A DNA stretch of 37,528 nucleotides from Phaeoceros laevis (Eukaryota > Anthocerotophyta > Anthocerotopsida > Notothyladales), in assembly GCA_049999765.1 (NCBI GenBank), contig JBNGIQ010007702.1, forward strand, positions 1 to 37,528, in the 5' to 3' direction. The notes under the pieces were generated by a model that had not been told where the DNA came from, searched no databases, and saw only the letters and a list, made by a program, of their open reading frames with translations. Below are positions 11,711 to 21,500 of the stretch, piece after piece (the first letter of the stretch is position 1; the number at the start of each line of letters is the position of its first letter). Both the position numbers and the translations under genes were made by a program.

Positions 11711-12030
11711 CAGGGTGTCTTCGCCGTGAGATCGTTGGACACCTGCTCATTGTCATCATTCCCGGAGCCGCTCTTGTTATTTCCGGTCCATTGTACTAAG
11801 ACGAGACAGAGCTGCGCCGATGCCTGTACCGCTATGAAACTGGAAACGCGAATCAAAATGGAATGAAATCCATTTCGTTCCATTCTTTACACTGGAAATG
11901 CGTTTCTCTTTGGGAAAGTGAAGCTTCTTATCTTCTCGTATTTCATGTGGGTGCTACAAGCTCAACCCTGCTTTCACAGACCGTCGGGCTTCAACAGTAA
12001 CATCTTGGTCCTGGACCACGGCAGCGAAGG
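11711..12030. other. Intergenic spacer between GYF and ING genes
   Basis: This 320-bp spacer follows the GYF stop codon and should hold its 3' UTR plus the leader of the intronless ING gene. It contains an imperfect inverted repeat around 11870-11884 (GAAATCCATTTC-type) but no coding region I can support. Confidence 0.4.
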
Positions 12031-12870
12031 ATGGCCATTGCCAGGACAGGAGTGTTTGTGGACGATTACCTCGAGTACTCCAGCTCGCTTCCGGCTGACC
12101 TACAACGTCTTTTGTCCACCATGAGGGAGCTGGACGAGCGCTCTCAGACCATGATGTCTCAACTCAAGGAACATACCAGATACTGCCTGACATTGCCCTC
12201 ACAGTACTCCAAGAAAGTGACGACTGATCAGGAGGAGATTGTCGAAAGCCTAAGGAGAGAAATCGAGGCTAACCAGGAGACCATCCTTAGTCTGAGCACC
12301 GAGAAAGTGCTGCTGGCTCAGCAGGCGCACGATCTGATCAACAGCCATGTAAAACGGCTGGATGAGGATCTGACCCAGTTTGCTGATGATCTCAAGCAGG
12401 ACGGTAAGATACCTCCCGATGAACCCGCCATTCTCTCCATTGCTTCGAGGGAGGACAGGAGAAGAGCTCGATTTTACACGCCTGTGACGAAGAGGGACTC
12501 CAGACCTGATGGTCGGGATAGGGAACGGGAGCAGAAAGACAGGGAGAGGGAAAAAGAAAGGGACAGGCAGCGAGAGCAGGAGATGGAGCGGGAAAGGGAC
12601 AGGGACTATGATTTGATGCCACCTCCAGGAATGTATCGGAAGAAAAGTGCACCTTATCCCCCCGATGTCGATCAGCCTATCGACCCTGACGAACCTACGT
12701 ACTGCATTTGTGGCCAGGTGTCGTTCGGAGACATGATAGCTTGTGACAACGGGAGCTGTGAGGGAGGAGAGTGGTTCCACTACGAGTGCGTCGGGATAAG
12801 TTCGGAACCGCGGGTTAAAGGAAAATGGTATTGCCCTTCCTGCAGGCCTCTCCAACGCCTGGTGCAGTAA
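12031..12870 (+). CDS. ING-family PHD-finger protein (ING2-like), intronless
   Basis: ING proteins read H3K4me2/3 through a C-terminal PHD finger and recruit histone acetyltransferase or deacetylase complexes in the nucleus. The single open frame encodes 279 residues. The N-terminal ING helical domain begins [20 protein letters not shown], with the RELDER block, and continues to about residue 120. A strongly charged Arg/Glu/Asp repeat lies at about 160-195. The PHD finger spans residues 224-273 in Cys4-His-Cys3 order (YCICGQ, CDNGSC, EWFHYEC, WYCPSC), with the Tyr and Trp of the methyl-lysine cage kept. The ATG opens MAIARTG, as in plant ING2. Length falls between Arabidopsis ING1 and ING2. 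It has no intron, unlike MSH7, CtpA and GYF here, so it may be a retrocopy, although every key residue is intact. Confidence 0.93.
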   Translation: MAIARTGVFVDDYLEYSSSLPADLQRLLSTMRELDERSQTMMSQLKEHTRYCLTLPSQYSKKVTTDQEEIVESLRREIEANQETILSLSTEKVLLAQQAHDLINSHVKRLDEDLTQFADDLKQDGKIPPDEPAILSIASREDRRRARFYTPVTKRDSRPDGRDREREQKDREREKERDRQREQEMERERDRDYDLMPPPGMYRKKSAPYPPDVDQPIDPDEPTYCICGQVSFGDMIACDNGSCEGGEWFHYECVGISSEPRVKGKWYCPSCRPLQRLVQ

Positions 12871-14081
12871 CGGTCGCTGTTCCTATCTCAAAACTGGTTG
12901 GTTTTCCTATCCATCAAGGAAGGCTGGCCGTATGCAGAATAGGAGTGCCGCAGGAGCTGTTCAAGCAAGGGCTTTTCAATTGAGTCGCTTGGCATTTCGT
13001 GAGGTGACAAGCATAGCGAGGCTGTCCCACCCTCATAATGGCAGGGATATGCAGTTACGAAGTTGTTCTGATTGTGAGAATTTGACTATCCTGGTTTGGG
13101 CATCAGGATGTCTTCCGGGATTACTTCTTCACTGATGTGATGATGGTTATGTATGATGAAGGGTGCTACATTTATGGATGCAAGCATCATTGAATTCTGC
13201 TGTTGATAGCACCACTCCTGACCCTGGTGATGCCAGGCAGCCAGGGTACTTGACAAGAAAACCTCCACTTCCATGGTTTGAGGTGCGGTTATTTGGCATA
13301 CTTGTAGGAAGGACCGGAGGACAAAAATGTGCTGGCAGAGAAGTGACATGACAAGCTCAAGCTGAGCCAAATCACGAAACGGGCTGTACGCACGTGTCAT
13401 GGGTGCACCTTCGAAGAGGAGTCATGTTGGAAAATGGGATGAACGAGGAATACTCTTAGGACATCTCTGCTTACCTATGATTGAAACACAAATGGCAGAA
13501 CGAATGCCTGCAGAATTTAGGGTGTCATCTTTATGAGTCTGGCTTATGAGAATTGCTGATATACATGGTCGTAGTGCTGTGGTGATTTGGCTCTGCCTTG
13601 AATGTAGCTGCCAAATCTGCCATGCTGGGATTCGCAACTATGGGAGCAGAAATAACTCACAACTGATCCCAGGAAACCGGTATTGAGGCACTAGGTTGCC
13701 AGTTCGAGAATGTGCACTCGAGACTGGACGCGGAACATTGTACCTAAATCCAGACTTGTTTCACATGGCAGGTCAGTGCTTCGCTTTGGAGGGCGTGTAT
13801 AGTGTATAGTATTTTTTTGTGAAAGGTATATTGTTTAGAGCGGCATTGTTGACCAAGGTTTGAGTTTGCGTCCGACACGACTCACAGTCTTTACGATCAC
13901 CAGGCTGTTGTTTATTCATGTGTTCGTGTTCAATTCCCATGCGGAGTTGGCTAAAGACGATAAACACTACTAATACTTTATGACCTCATTTATCCAATTG
14001 AAGATCTTGATTCTGGACTGTGGTCACTGCTAAACTTGGTCCCAATACAGAAGCAGTTACATGTTACATGTACATTGAGGC
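12871..14081. other. Intergenic, no gene recognised
   Basis: The first few hundred bases are probably the 3' UTR of the ING gene. Short frames at 12932-13135 and 13163-13351 have no family signature. Nothing else is supported. Confidence 0.45.
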
Positions 14082-14123
14082 ACCTTGGACTCAACTGGAT
14101 TTACCTTGGACTCAACGGGATTT
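14082..14123. repeat. Two tandem 21-bp units
   Basis: ACCTTGGACTCAACTGGATTT is followed directly by a copy with one base changed (CAACGGG). It lies about 55 bp before a 400-base gap and may be the edge of a longer array hidden in that gap. Confidence 0.7.
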
Positions 14124-14177
14124 AACCGCGAAGCTTAGAGAACACCCTGGCCCTTGTAGTTTTGGATTCAATCCAAA

Positions 14178-14577
14178 NNNNNNNNNNNNNNNNNNNNNNN
14201 NNNNNNNNNNNNNNNNNNNNNNNNNNNNNNNNNNNNNNNNNNNNNNNNNNNNNNNNNNNNNNNNNNNNNNNNNNNNNNNNNNNNNNNNNNNNNNNNNNNN
14301 NNNNNNNNNNNNNNNNNNNNNNNNNNNNNNNNNNNNNNNNNNNNNNNNNNNNNNNNNNNNNNNNNNNNNNNNNNNNNNNNNNNNNNNNNNNNNNNNNNNN
14401 NNNNNNNNNNNNNNNNNNNNNNNNNNNNNNNNNNNNNNNNNNNNNNNNNNNNNNNNNNNNNNNNNNNNNNNNNNNNNNNNNNNNNNNNNNNNNNNNNNNN
14501 NNNNNNNNNNNNNNNNNNNNNNNNNNNNNNNNNNNNNNNNNNNNNNNNNNNNNNNNNNNNNNNNNNNNNNNNNNNNN
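14178..14577. other. Assembly gap, 400 N
   Basis: A run of exactly 400 N. The round number suggests an estimated or placeholder size. It lies between simple repeats and the hairpin-rich island, consistent with a repeat that failed to assemble. Confidence 0.98.
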
Positions 14578-14579
14578 AA

Positions 14580-15460
14580 CTTAGCGGGTCTATAGCGGGT
14601 CTATTTTTGGTGGTGTCTACATTTTTGCCGGGTCGGTTGGCAACCCGGTATCGCAAGAGCCGGTTGCTCTCTTCTTGCTTCCTCCCCTCTCCCGCCATGT
14701 GACTGCCACGTGAGCGGCGCATGCGCAGCACGATGCTTCTCGGTGGAAGTGACCGCCCGCAAAGGGATGCTTCTCGGTGGAAGTGACCGCCCGCAAAGGG
14801 AAACTCCCGGTGAGCCCGTGACCTGCTAAAACAAGGCGGGTCATCACGGAAAAATGGTCACCCGGGCCGGTTAGTAGTTAACCGGCCCGGGCGACCACAT
14901 GGAAAACCAGNNNNNNNNNNNNNNNNNNNNNNNNNNNNNNNNNNNNNNNNNNNNNNNNNNNNNNNNNNNNNNNNNNNNNNNNNNNNNNNNNNNNNNNNNN
15001 NNNNNNNNNNCCACCCCCGCTGCCTGCCCGCCCGCCATGCTTGCTTCCTGGACGCGCCCCCGCCCTGCTTGCTTCCTGGTGAATCCAACAAGCTCCTTCC
15101 TGGTGAACTAGAGCGCCTGGCTAGAAATGATGCAGGCGGACTCGACGGCGTGCAAGAGGCATGAGGGCGGAGAGAGGCATGATGCCCAGCTGCAAGATCA
15201 GGGCAACAACGCTCCGCACCGCTGGCTATGGCATCGTGGCTATGGCGTCGATGAGTGAAAACGCGGGACGCGGGAACAGGTACGGGCGGTCACGGTGACC
15301 GCCACAACTTGCTGGAAACGATAGCCGGGTCGGCTATCGTTTGCCCTTACTAAATAAGGTCCTGGCTCCGCGCGGTGCGGAGCCGGGTGCCCGGCTATTG
15401 CAGGGGCTTAAAAAAGCCCGCCACGACGACACAAATTTGTCGCCTAGCAATAGCCGGAAC
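14580..15460. repeat. GC-rich island dense in perfect hairpins and short tandem repeats
   Basis: Several inverted repeats crowd into less than 900 bp. 14855-14897 has 19-bp arms, one mismatch and a 5-nt loop. 15285-15303 has perfect 9-bp arms and a 1-nt loop. 15316-15342 has perfect 12-bp arms and a 3-nt loop. 15364-15384 has perfect 8-bp arms. 15391-15457 has perfect 11-bp outer arms enclosing a 6-bp hairpin (15404-15419) and the palindrome ACAAATTTGT (15431-15440). A 34-bp unit is repeated in tandem at 14732-14799. No protein is recognisable. The pattern fits a foldback-type or other non-autonomous transposon, but its ends lie near or in the gaps. Confidence 0.6.
14911..15010. other. Assembly gap, 100 N
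   Basis: Exactly 100 N, a standard unknown-size placeholder. It directly follows the 14855-14897 inverted repeat, which could itself have broken the assembly. Confidence 0.98.
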
Positions 15461-16880
15461 CAGGCCCAGGCTCATGCGAAACCGCCCTTACTGTTGCAGC
15501 CACCAATCTGCCGGACGCGCTGAGCGCGTTGCCCCGATAGGGATGCCTTGTTATAATACGAGAAGGCCTTTTACGGTTTACACCCCTCCAAAACAGGGGT
15601 GTATGACACTTCTCTTTCATGTAAACTTACATTGTCAGGGGTGGGGGTCCAAATTCACAGTATATGGCCCCTTTCCATGTGCCCCTTTGTAAACGTTATC
15701 CTATCGCCTCGTCTATAGCCGCGCGCACTCGCGGCGTCCAAATGCCTGAATCTTTCAGCCCTTTTAGGGTTTCTTCGGACCTGTCATCCGGTATTAAAAG
15801 TTTTGCTATCTGGTTGATTGACATTTGATCGGAAGGGGAGTAAAAAAACTTACACACACATTATGAGACAGGTGAGAACACATAATAGTGTAGTCAATGT
15901 ATAATCCAACGGTCAAAGCTACATAATCTGCCGTCAAAGTTAAAGAATGCTGGCATCAAGTCCATAATGCCATGTCAAACTTCCGCCTACTTGCTCCCGC
16001 ACAGTACAAAGCCTTGAACAGCACAAAGCCTTGAAAGTGTCCACGAGCGACGTGCCTCACCGCACAAGCCGTGAAGACTGTCAATGGAAATGAGCTGAAC
16101 TGTCCCTTCCCGTGAAACACTATTCGGCCAGCAGGTAGTTAGGTCAAAATTTTGAAATATAAGCTTTTGAGTGTGAACATAATTTGGGCATTTGGGTTTT
16201 CTAAGAACTTAAGACTTTAGCTTACTAGTTTATAGTTCTATAGATGTGAACACCCTCAGAGATTGCTTCTCCCTAAACTTTAGAGTGTAATGATAGGTAA
16301 TATAGTATTACCACCCACTTTAATGACAGATAATATAGTATTACCACCCTATCGAAAAAGGAGGAGCGGTAGGAATCAAATAGCAAAAATTAGCATAGAT
16401 AGAGAAAGTCCTTAGATTGAGTCGGGTCCGCGGTCGAATTGCCGCACGGTTGGCACGTGCCCATATCGTTGAAATAAATTCATTCAATTCATTCATCGAC
16501 CCCCCTAACCCTGTCAGGCCCCATCCCTACTTGAACTGGGCCCATCCCTATTTGAACTGCTCCCTGCACCAAATCCAATAAAATAGGGTCCGTTGAGAGG
16601 CGAACTAGAAGATTCGGGTTACTTTTTGGACGTCCGTCAATTCCCCTCTATCCGTTTATCCATTGCCAGCTGAACTGATGACCAAACTGGTGGCCTATCC
16701 AGGACCGCCACTCCTAGGATTTTGACTTCGGGCAATTGACGGCGAGCGTTGTTGAACTGGACAAAAGAAATATTATTATTTCAGTGACCTGCACAAGATT
16801 CAGCCTGAACTGCTCTAGTTCATGGCGAATTGGCTATCCGAAGAGGTCCTTAGCACGATCTTGAGAGTTAACAGGGCCTT
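15461..16880. other. Intergenic DNA, no gene recognised
   Basis: There is no coding region I can support. The main structure is a near-exact direct repeat of about 29 bp, TAATGA-N-AG/AT-TAATATAGTATTACCACCC, at 16288-16316 and 16321-16349. The remainder is AT-rich and unstructured. Confidence 0.45.
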
Positions 16881-16977
16881 CTGCAATAAGCACCATAAGA
16901 AGCACCTTACCTTGGAAGACTTTACATTAGTAAGAAGTCTACCCTTTTGCAATAAGCACCATAAGAAGCACCTTACC
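16881..16977. repeat. Direct-repeat module, left of LINE remnant
   Basis: The sequence GCAATAAGCACCATAAGAAGCACCTTACC occurs here twice. Between the copies is TTGGAAGACTTTAC plus an AGTCTACCCTTTT-type segment. The same modules recur in the same orientation at 17876-18007 on the other side of the LINE ORF1 remnant. Confidence 0.75.
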
Positions 16978-17855
16978 CCCTTTGGGCCACCATAATGTAC
17001 ACATTTCACATGACGATGGCAAGGTGATTGAGTAAGGTCAAAACCCTGACAACGAAAGCATTGAGTAGGACGCAGATGAGGAATAAAATGGCATACCCTT
17101 AGGCGAAGGCCCTCCAAAAATAAACCACGTTGAACAATAGTAGCAATGCCTTCTTCATCAGTTTCTACAGTCACAAGGATTGAAGAATGTTTTTTCCTAG
17201 AGAGGTCCTAAAGAAGCCACCGAGAACTACTCATAGTAAGCTTGTCAGTGCCTTCCAATTTCTCATAAAACTCATCCAAGGATCTACTAATGGGGACGTC
17301 GTGCACCAAGAGTTGAAACTTCGAATCTGGAGTGAAAACACTAGCAAAGGATGGAAAGGCCTTAGGGCCCCAATCCGTGCCATAGGTTCTTACTTCAAAG
17401 AGATCGTCTGGACACTCTAGATAAATTCCTAAGTGCGGCTCATGCTTTTGACCTGCCCAGATTTGGACAGTCCTTCCGACAGCGGAAGCTGAGGATGCAA
17501 GAACAATACTAATACAGGGATATTGCTCATCCTTGAAAGACATTAATAAGCAAATATCTGGGGGAAATGAGGCATGTGGAATAGAAGGGACACCATGACC
17601 CGAAGATTGAACTACTGCTGCATGAGAGAATGAGCGAGAAGAAATAGCAGACTTAACTTCCAACTTGGTAGCCTCAGAAAGCTCCTTTGCATGAGACTTG
17701 ATAACCTCAGTGAGATCCTTTGTGGAGGAACAAATTTCTACTTCAATAACATCCTTGAGCTCTGCTGTGGAGGAAATAACCCGCATCTCAATAGCCTTCA
17801 TACAATCAATAAGAGAGCCCTCAGCATCTAGAAAGCTTATTACTTGTTCAAGCAA
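16978..17855 (-). pseudogene. Decayed LINE ORF1 (gag-like, zinc-knuckle) remnant
   Basis: On the minus strand one frame runs from 17855, with a single internal TAG at 17208-17210, and continues in the same frame through a zinc-knuckle segment. The order matches ORF1 of Tad/L1-type non-LTR retrotransposons: a helical N-terminal half, then a fold ending in DEEGIATIVQRGLFLEGLRLRV, then RPTQCFRCQGF followed by Cys-rich sequence. The first knuckle has CFRC and a later Cys but Leu where the family has His, so it cannot bind zinc normally. After about 16978 the frame runs into the flanking repeat module. No endonuclease or reverse transcriptase is present. The stop codon, lost ligand and truncation make this a dead fragment. 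Family placement rests on the DEEG...LRLRV...PTQCFRCQGF order. Confidence 0.75.
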
Positions 17856-17875
17856 CCTGCGTGCTTCGACCTTTT

Positions 17876-18007
17876 TCGCACCTTACCTTGGAAGACTTTA
17901 CTTTGGTGGGAAGGCTACCCTTTGGCTATAAGCACCATAAGAAGCACTGTGCCTTGGAAGACTTAGACTTTACTTTGGAAGACTTTACTTGGGTGGGAAG
18001 GCTACCC
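17876..18007. repeat. Direct-repeat module, right of LINE remnant
   Basis: This contains CACCTTACCTTGGAAGACTTTAC, GGTGGGAAGGCTACCC and ATAAGCACCATAAGAAGCAC, with the TTGGAAGACTTTAC and GGGAAGGCTACCC blocks repeated again to 18007. Blocks and orientation match those at 16881-16977, so the two modules bracket the LINE fragment. Confidence 0.75.
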
Positions 18008-18070
18008 GTGCAGGAAACCCCTCCATGCAAGCCCCCTCCATGCAAGCCCCTACTGATCCTGGACTCTAAA

Positions 18071-18164
18071 GAGATGACAACACTCACCCCCAAGAGCTCG
18101 TCGGTTTCTGCAAGCTCGAGATGACAACGCTCACCCCCAAGAGCTCGTCGGTTTCTGCAAGCTC
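18071..18164. repeat. Tandem duplication of a 47-bp unit
   Basis: Two adjacent 47-bp copies start with GAGATGACAAC and end in CTGCAAGCTC, with one or two differences. Just before them, at 18017-18050, a 14-bp CCCTCCATGCAAGC unit is also repeated. Confidence 0.85.
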
Positions 18165-18460
18165 ACTACTGCTGCAGTCGACTTGGAGATCTGGCTTATT
18201 TACGCTTTGACAGCCTACAAAACCTGCTCTGTGTAGGCAGAGAGTTGATCTACAGTCAGCCACTCTGATAATTTCAGCCTTCCACAAATTCGATTTCAAC
18301 AGGACATTTTTTCCTGAATAACGCTAGATGAACAGTCTTTTCCTTCACCGACATGCATCTAGTTTCCGAGCTTGAAACTGATCCCTTCAATCACTGGGAA
18401 AGTGAAGTCCATTGCCCAAGCCTAATTGTACAAAATTGAGCTAGAATTCCTATCAAACAA

Positions 18461-18580
18461 GTAGACCACTCAACCTAGAGTCTTAACTTCAAGTAGACCC
18501 ACTCAACCTAGAGTAGACCACTCAAACCTAGAGTAGACCACTCAACCTAGAGGAGTAGACCACTCAACCTAGAGTCTTAA
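18461..18580. repeat. Minisatellite of AGTAGACCACTCAACCTAG units
   Basis: About five imperfect units of roughly 19-25 bp share AGTAGACC(C)ACTCAA(A)CCTAG. A longer TCTTAACTTC insert recurs at both ends. The array overlaps the end of the MSH7 coding region: the last codons, reading backward, lie at 18564-18600. It therefore probably forms the MSH7 3' UTR, and its expansion may have shaped the extreme C terminus. Confidence 0.75.
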
Positions 18581-21500
18581 CTTCCTGCCACAGTCTTAAC
18601 AACGAGCTGTAACGATGTACATCATCAGTCATGGTCCCAGCAGACGTTCTACAAAGATTTGTAGATACAGACGAAGAACAGATATTAGAGAACAGCGTGA
18701 GCCGTGCTTCAGTGGACCTTCTGCGCCATGCTGACTCAAAAATGGTAGACAGGCGCTGGTGCATAGTCTCACCAGCTTGTTCCGCTGCTTCAACCACAGT
18801 TCTGGGTATGCCAGCTAACAAGGAAACCTGGAGCCCATAACTTGCCTGACATGCTCCAGATTTGAGGGTATACAAGAACACCAGTTGTCCTTCGGTTTGT
18901 GCCAAAGGGGTAACGTCGCCATCCAGTTGACTTGTATTACAAGTCCTGTCAAAGGTAAAAGCCATATGTTTCAAAACGACGGAAGGGTTTCCTCCAAATT
19001 CTGTTGTGAGTGGGTGGTAATGGGTTGCAAAAAGCAGCCTGCAGTTCAGTCTTTCCACCAAGTCATGAAGAACCTGCCAAGCAAACATGGACGGAAATGA
19101 GTGAGCATTATGCACTCGATGGAAAGACTAAGGAAATACTCTTTGGATGGGGGCATGAAGCTCAACACGATAATCTGTGCATATGCCCTGTGCTGCCCAA
19201 CAAACAAGCTCTAAGAACTGTGTGACAACGCACAGCCCTACCGAATAGGCAATTGCGTAGCCATCAAAAGTTGAAGTTCCTCGACCCAGCTCATCAAGGA
19301 CCACAAGGGAATGGCGAGTTGCATGTTGCAACACAGAGGCAGCCTCACTGCATTCAACCATAAAAGTACCTGGGAAAAGCATTATACATCACAAGTCCTT
19401 TGTTACTATTCTTGCTTCCTATCGATAAGGCCCGCTGCAAACTTAGAAGCAGGATACTCACTTTCCCCAGACATTATGTGGTCACTTGCCCCAAGTCGTG
19501 TGAAGATGATATCTACAGGCGTAAGTATGCAGGACTCGGCAGGTACACGGCAGCCAAGCTGTTTTGAAGATCAGGAAAGCGTTACCAACATGCAGACTGA
19601 TCCAGAAAACCTGTTGAAAGAAAGATGGCATGAAGGCAACCTTACTGCCATACCTGTGACAGTATCACAGCAACACAAGTGGCCCGCAGCAGCGTTGATT
19701 TCCCTCCCATATTCGGACCGGTTAGCAGCATAGCTTTTGGGCTGTCAGCATCAGAGGGGTTACCAAGATCTACATCATTTGGAACAATTCGACCACCTTG
19801 GCCTCCAGTGGCATATGGATGCCACAGTCCTTTGATTGATAACACAGGAGAGTCATTCACACAATTTATGAATTGTGGGCGACATGTCCTTTCACCTGAC
19901 GCAATAGTAAATGCTATAAGCACATCCACTGTGCCCAGGGCATCCACGAGCTCCATCCAGTACTTGCTCTCGTAATTGAAGAGAGACATCAGGTTGGTCA
20001 GTTCTCGAGCCTCCTTTTCCAAGTGAGATTCATCTTCAACTTCCGCCTCCTACAAAATGATCGATTAAGCTGAGAATGTCTGTGCTGTTATCTTGGATGC
20101 AATTGTAAGTTACCGCTGCTTAACTCACCCCTTCCAGAAGCCGCAATTTGGGTGCTGATAGTTTTCCTTCTATTCGACTCTCGATGCTAGTAAGGGTTTC
20201 GTGAGCAGGTCTGCATTCTGATAGCTTTGCAGCAGCCAGAAGGATCCTGGACGTGAGTGATCCATGACCGTCAAGGCCTTCATACAAGGATCTCACCAGG
20301 TCATATGCAGCTCGCACACCTTGAACAGTTTCACAGAATAGCTTCAGCTGCAGTAACCCAACTACAGGCAGGTTAGAAAAGAAGCGTAAGGACAACAACA
20401 GTGTAGAGTGTTCCGAGCTGCTTTTTTCTGTTAAGAATTACTTCGTGAATCATAGCTTTCAAGGGCAGAGAGGACCATACTCTGCGCTGATGGACTCTAG
20501 TGGCAGCCATAGGTATCACCCCAAGGCTAGAAGATCCAGCCAAACCTCGAACACGAGCAATTAAGCGCTCAAGATCAGGAAGCTTTTGAAGACCGAGTTT
20601 CACAGATGACGTCATTTCTGTCCGGTGCAACAGCTCATCAACAGCATTTAATCGATCAGTAATTTCTTTAATGTTCTGCAGGGGGTGGCAGATCCACCTC
20701 CTCAGTAATCTTTTTCCAAATAACGTGGAGCAGTTATCAAGGTAACCAATAAGAGTACCTGCGCAGCTCCAAGAAGTAAGTGAGCATAAACGTAGACTTG
20801 GTTAATCACGGCTGTTTTTGGAAGACTGCACACTGCGTCAGGTGTGTACCTGATTTGCCCCCGTCAGCCATATTTTCAAGAAGTTCGAGGTTAGAAATAG
20901 TTTGTCCATCAAGGCGAAGAGAGCCTTTGTAAACCTCATAAGGAAGCAATAAGCCGTTTGGTAACAAATCACACTCTGACTGTTGGCAGTAACAAAAACA
21001 TGAACAATGAGCTGGAGAAATTTGGCAACATGATGCAAGATAGAGGATTAAAAAGCGGATTCTTACCTTGAGCCTGCAAAGGTGACAGACAAGGGCACCC
21101 AGAGAGNNNNNNNNNNNNNNNNNNNNNNNNNNNNNNNNNNNNNNNNNNNNNNNNNNNNNNNNNNNNNNNNNNNNNNNNNNNNNNNNNNNNNNNNNNNNNN
21201 NNNNNNCCATCAACGTTTATCCGCTGAGATTCTAGAGTGCCTGTATTGAAGTATTTCTTTTTTTGAAGCATTTGAAGCACGTTGTTGGCGTCCATGAACT
21301 CCACAACCGGTTGCAACGGAGTCATTACAACTGGTAGCAGGCCTGCAACGGCAACAGTCAATTTATAAGATAACAAACATCACGCAAATTATATGGTATG
21401 TTGTCAAGAGCAACATCCTAGTCTCCTAGCTACCAAGTACACTAACGGACTAATCCATGGAGCAAGTTTTCGTTTATCACCTGGACCAGTGGCACGTTGC

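Noticed and set aside
12250-12855. 201-codon minus-strand frame opposite the ING gene
   Set aside because: Antisense to the PHD and charged regions of a clear gene; no independent evidence.
13420-13540. Copia-like retrotransposon fragment (SHVGKWDERGILLGHL in one frame)
   Set aside because: A loose likeness to the linker after Copia integrase over fewer than 20 residues, with no supporting blocks around it.
14020-14731. Long frames spanning the 400-N gap
   Set aside because: They consist almost wholly of unknown residues and are open only because N codons contain no stops.
18461-18580. CRISPR array
   Set aside because: Repeats are imperfect, adjacent and without uniform unique spacers, in a plant nuclear context; this is a minisatellite.
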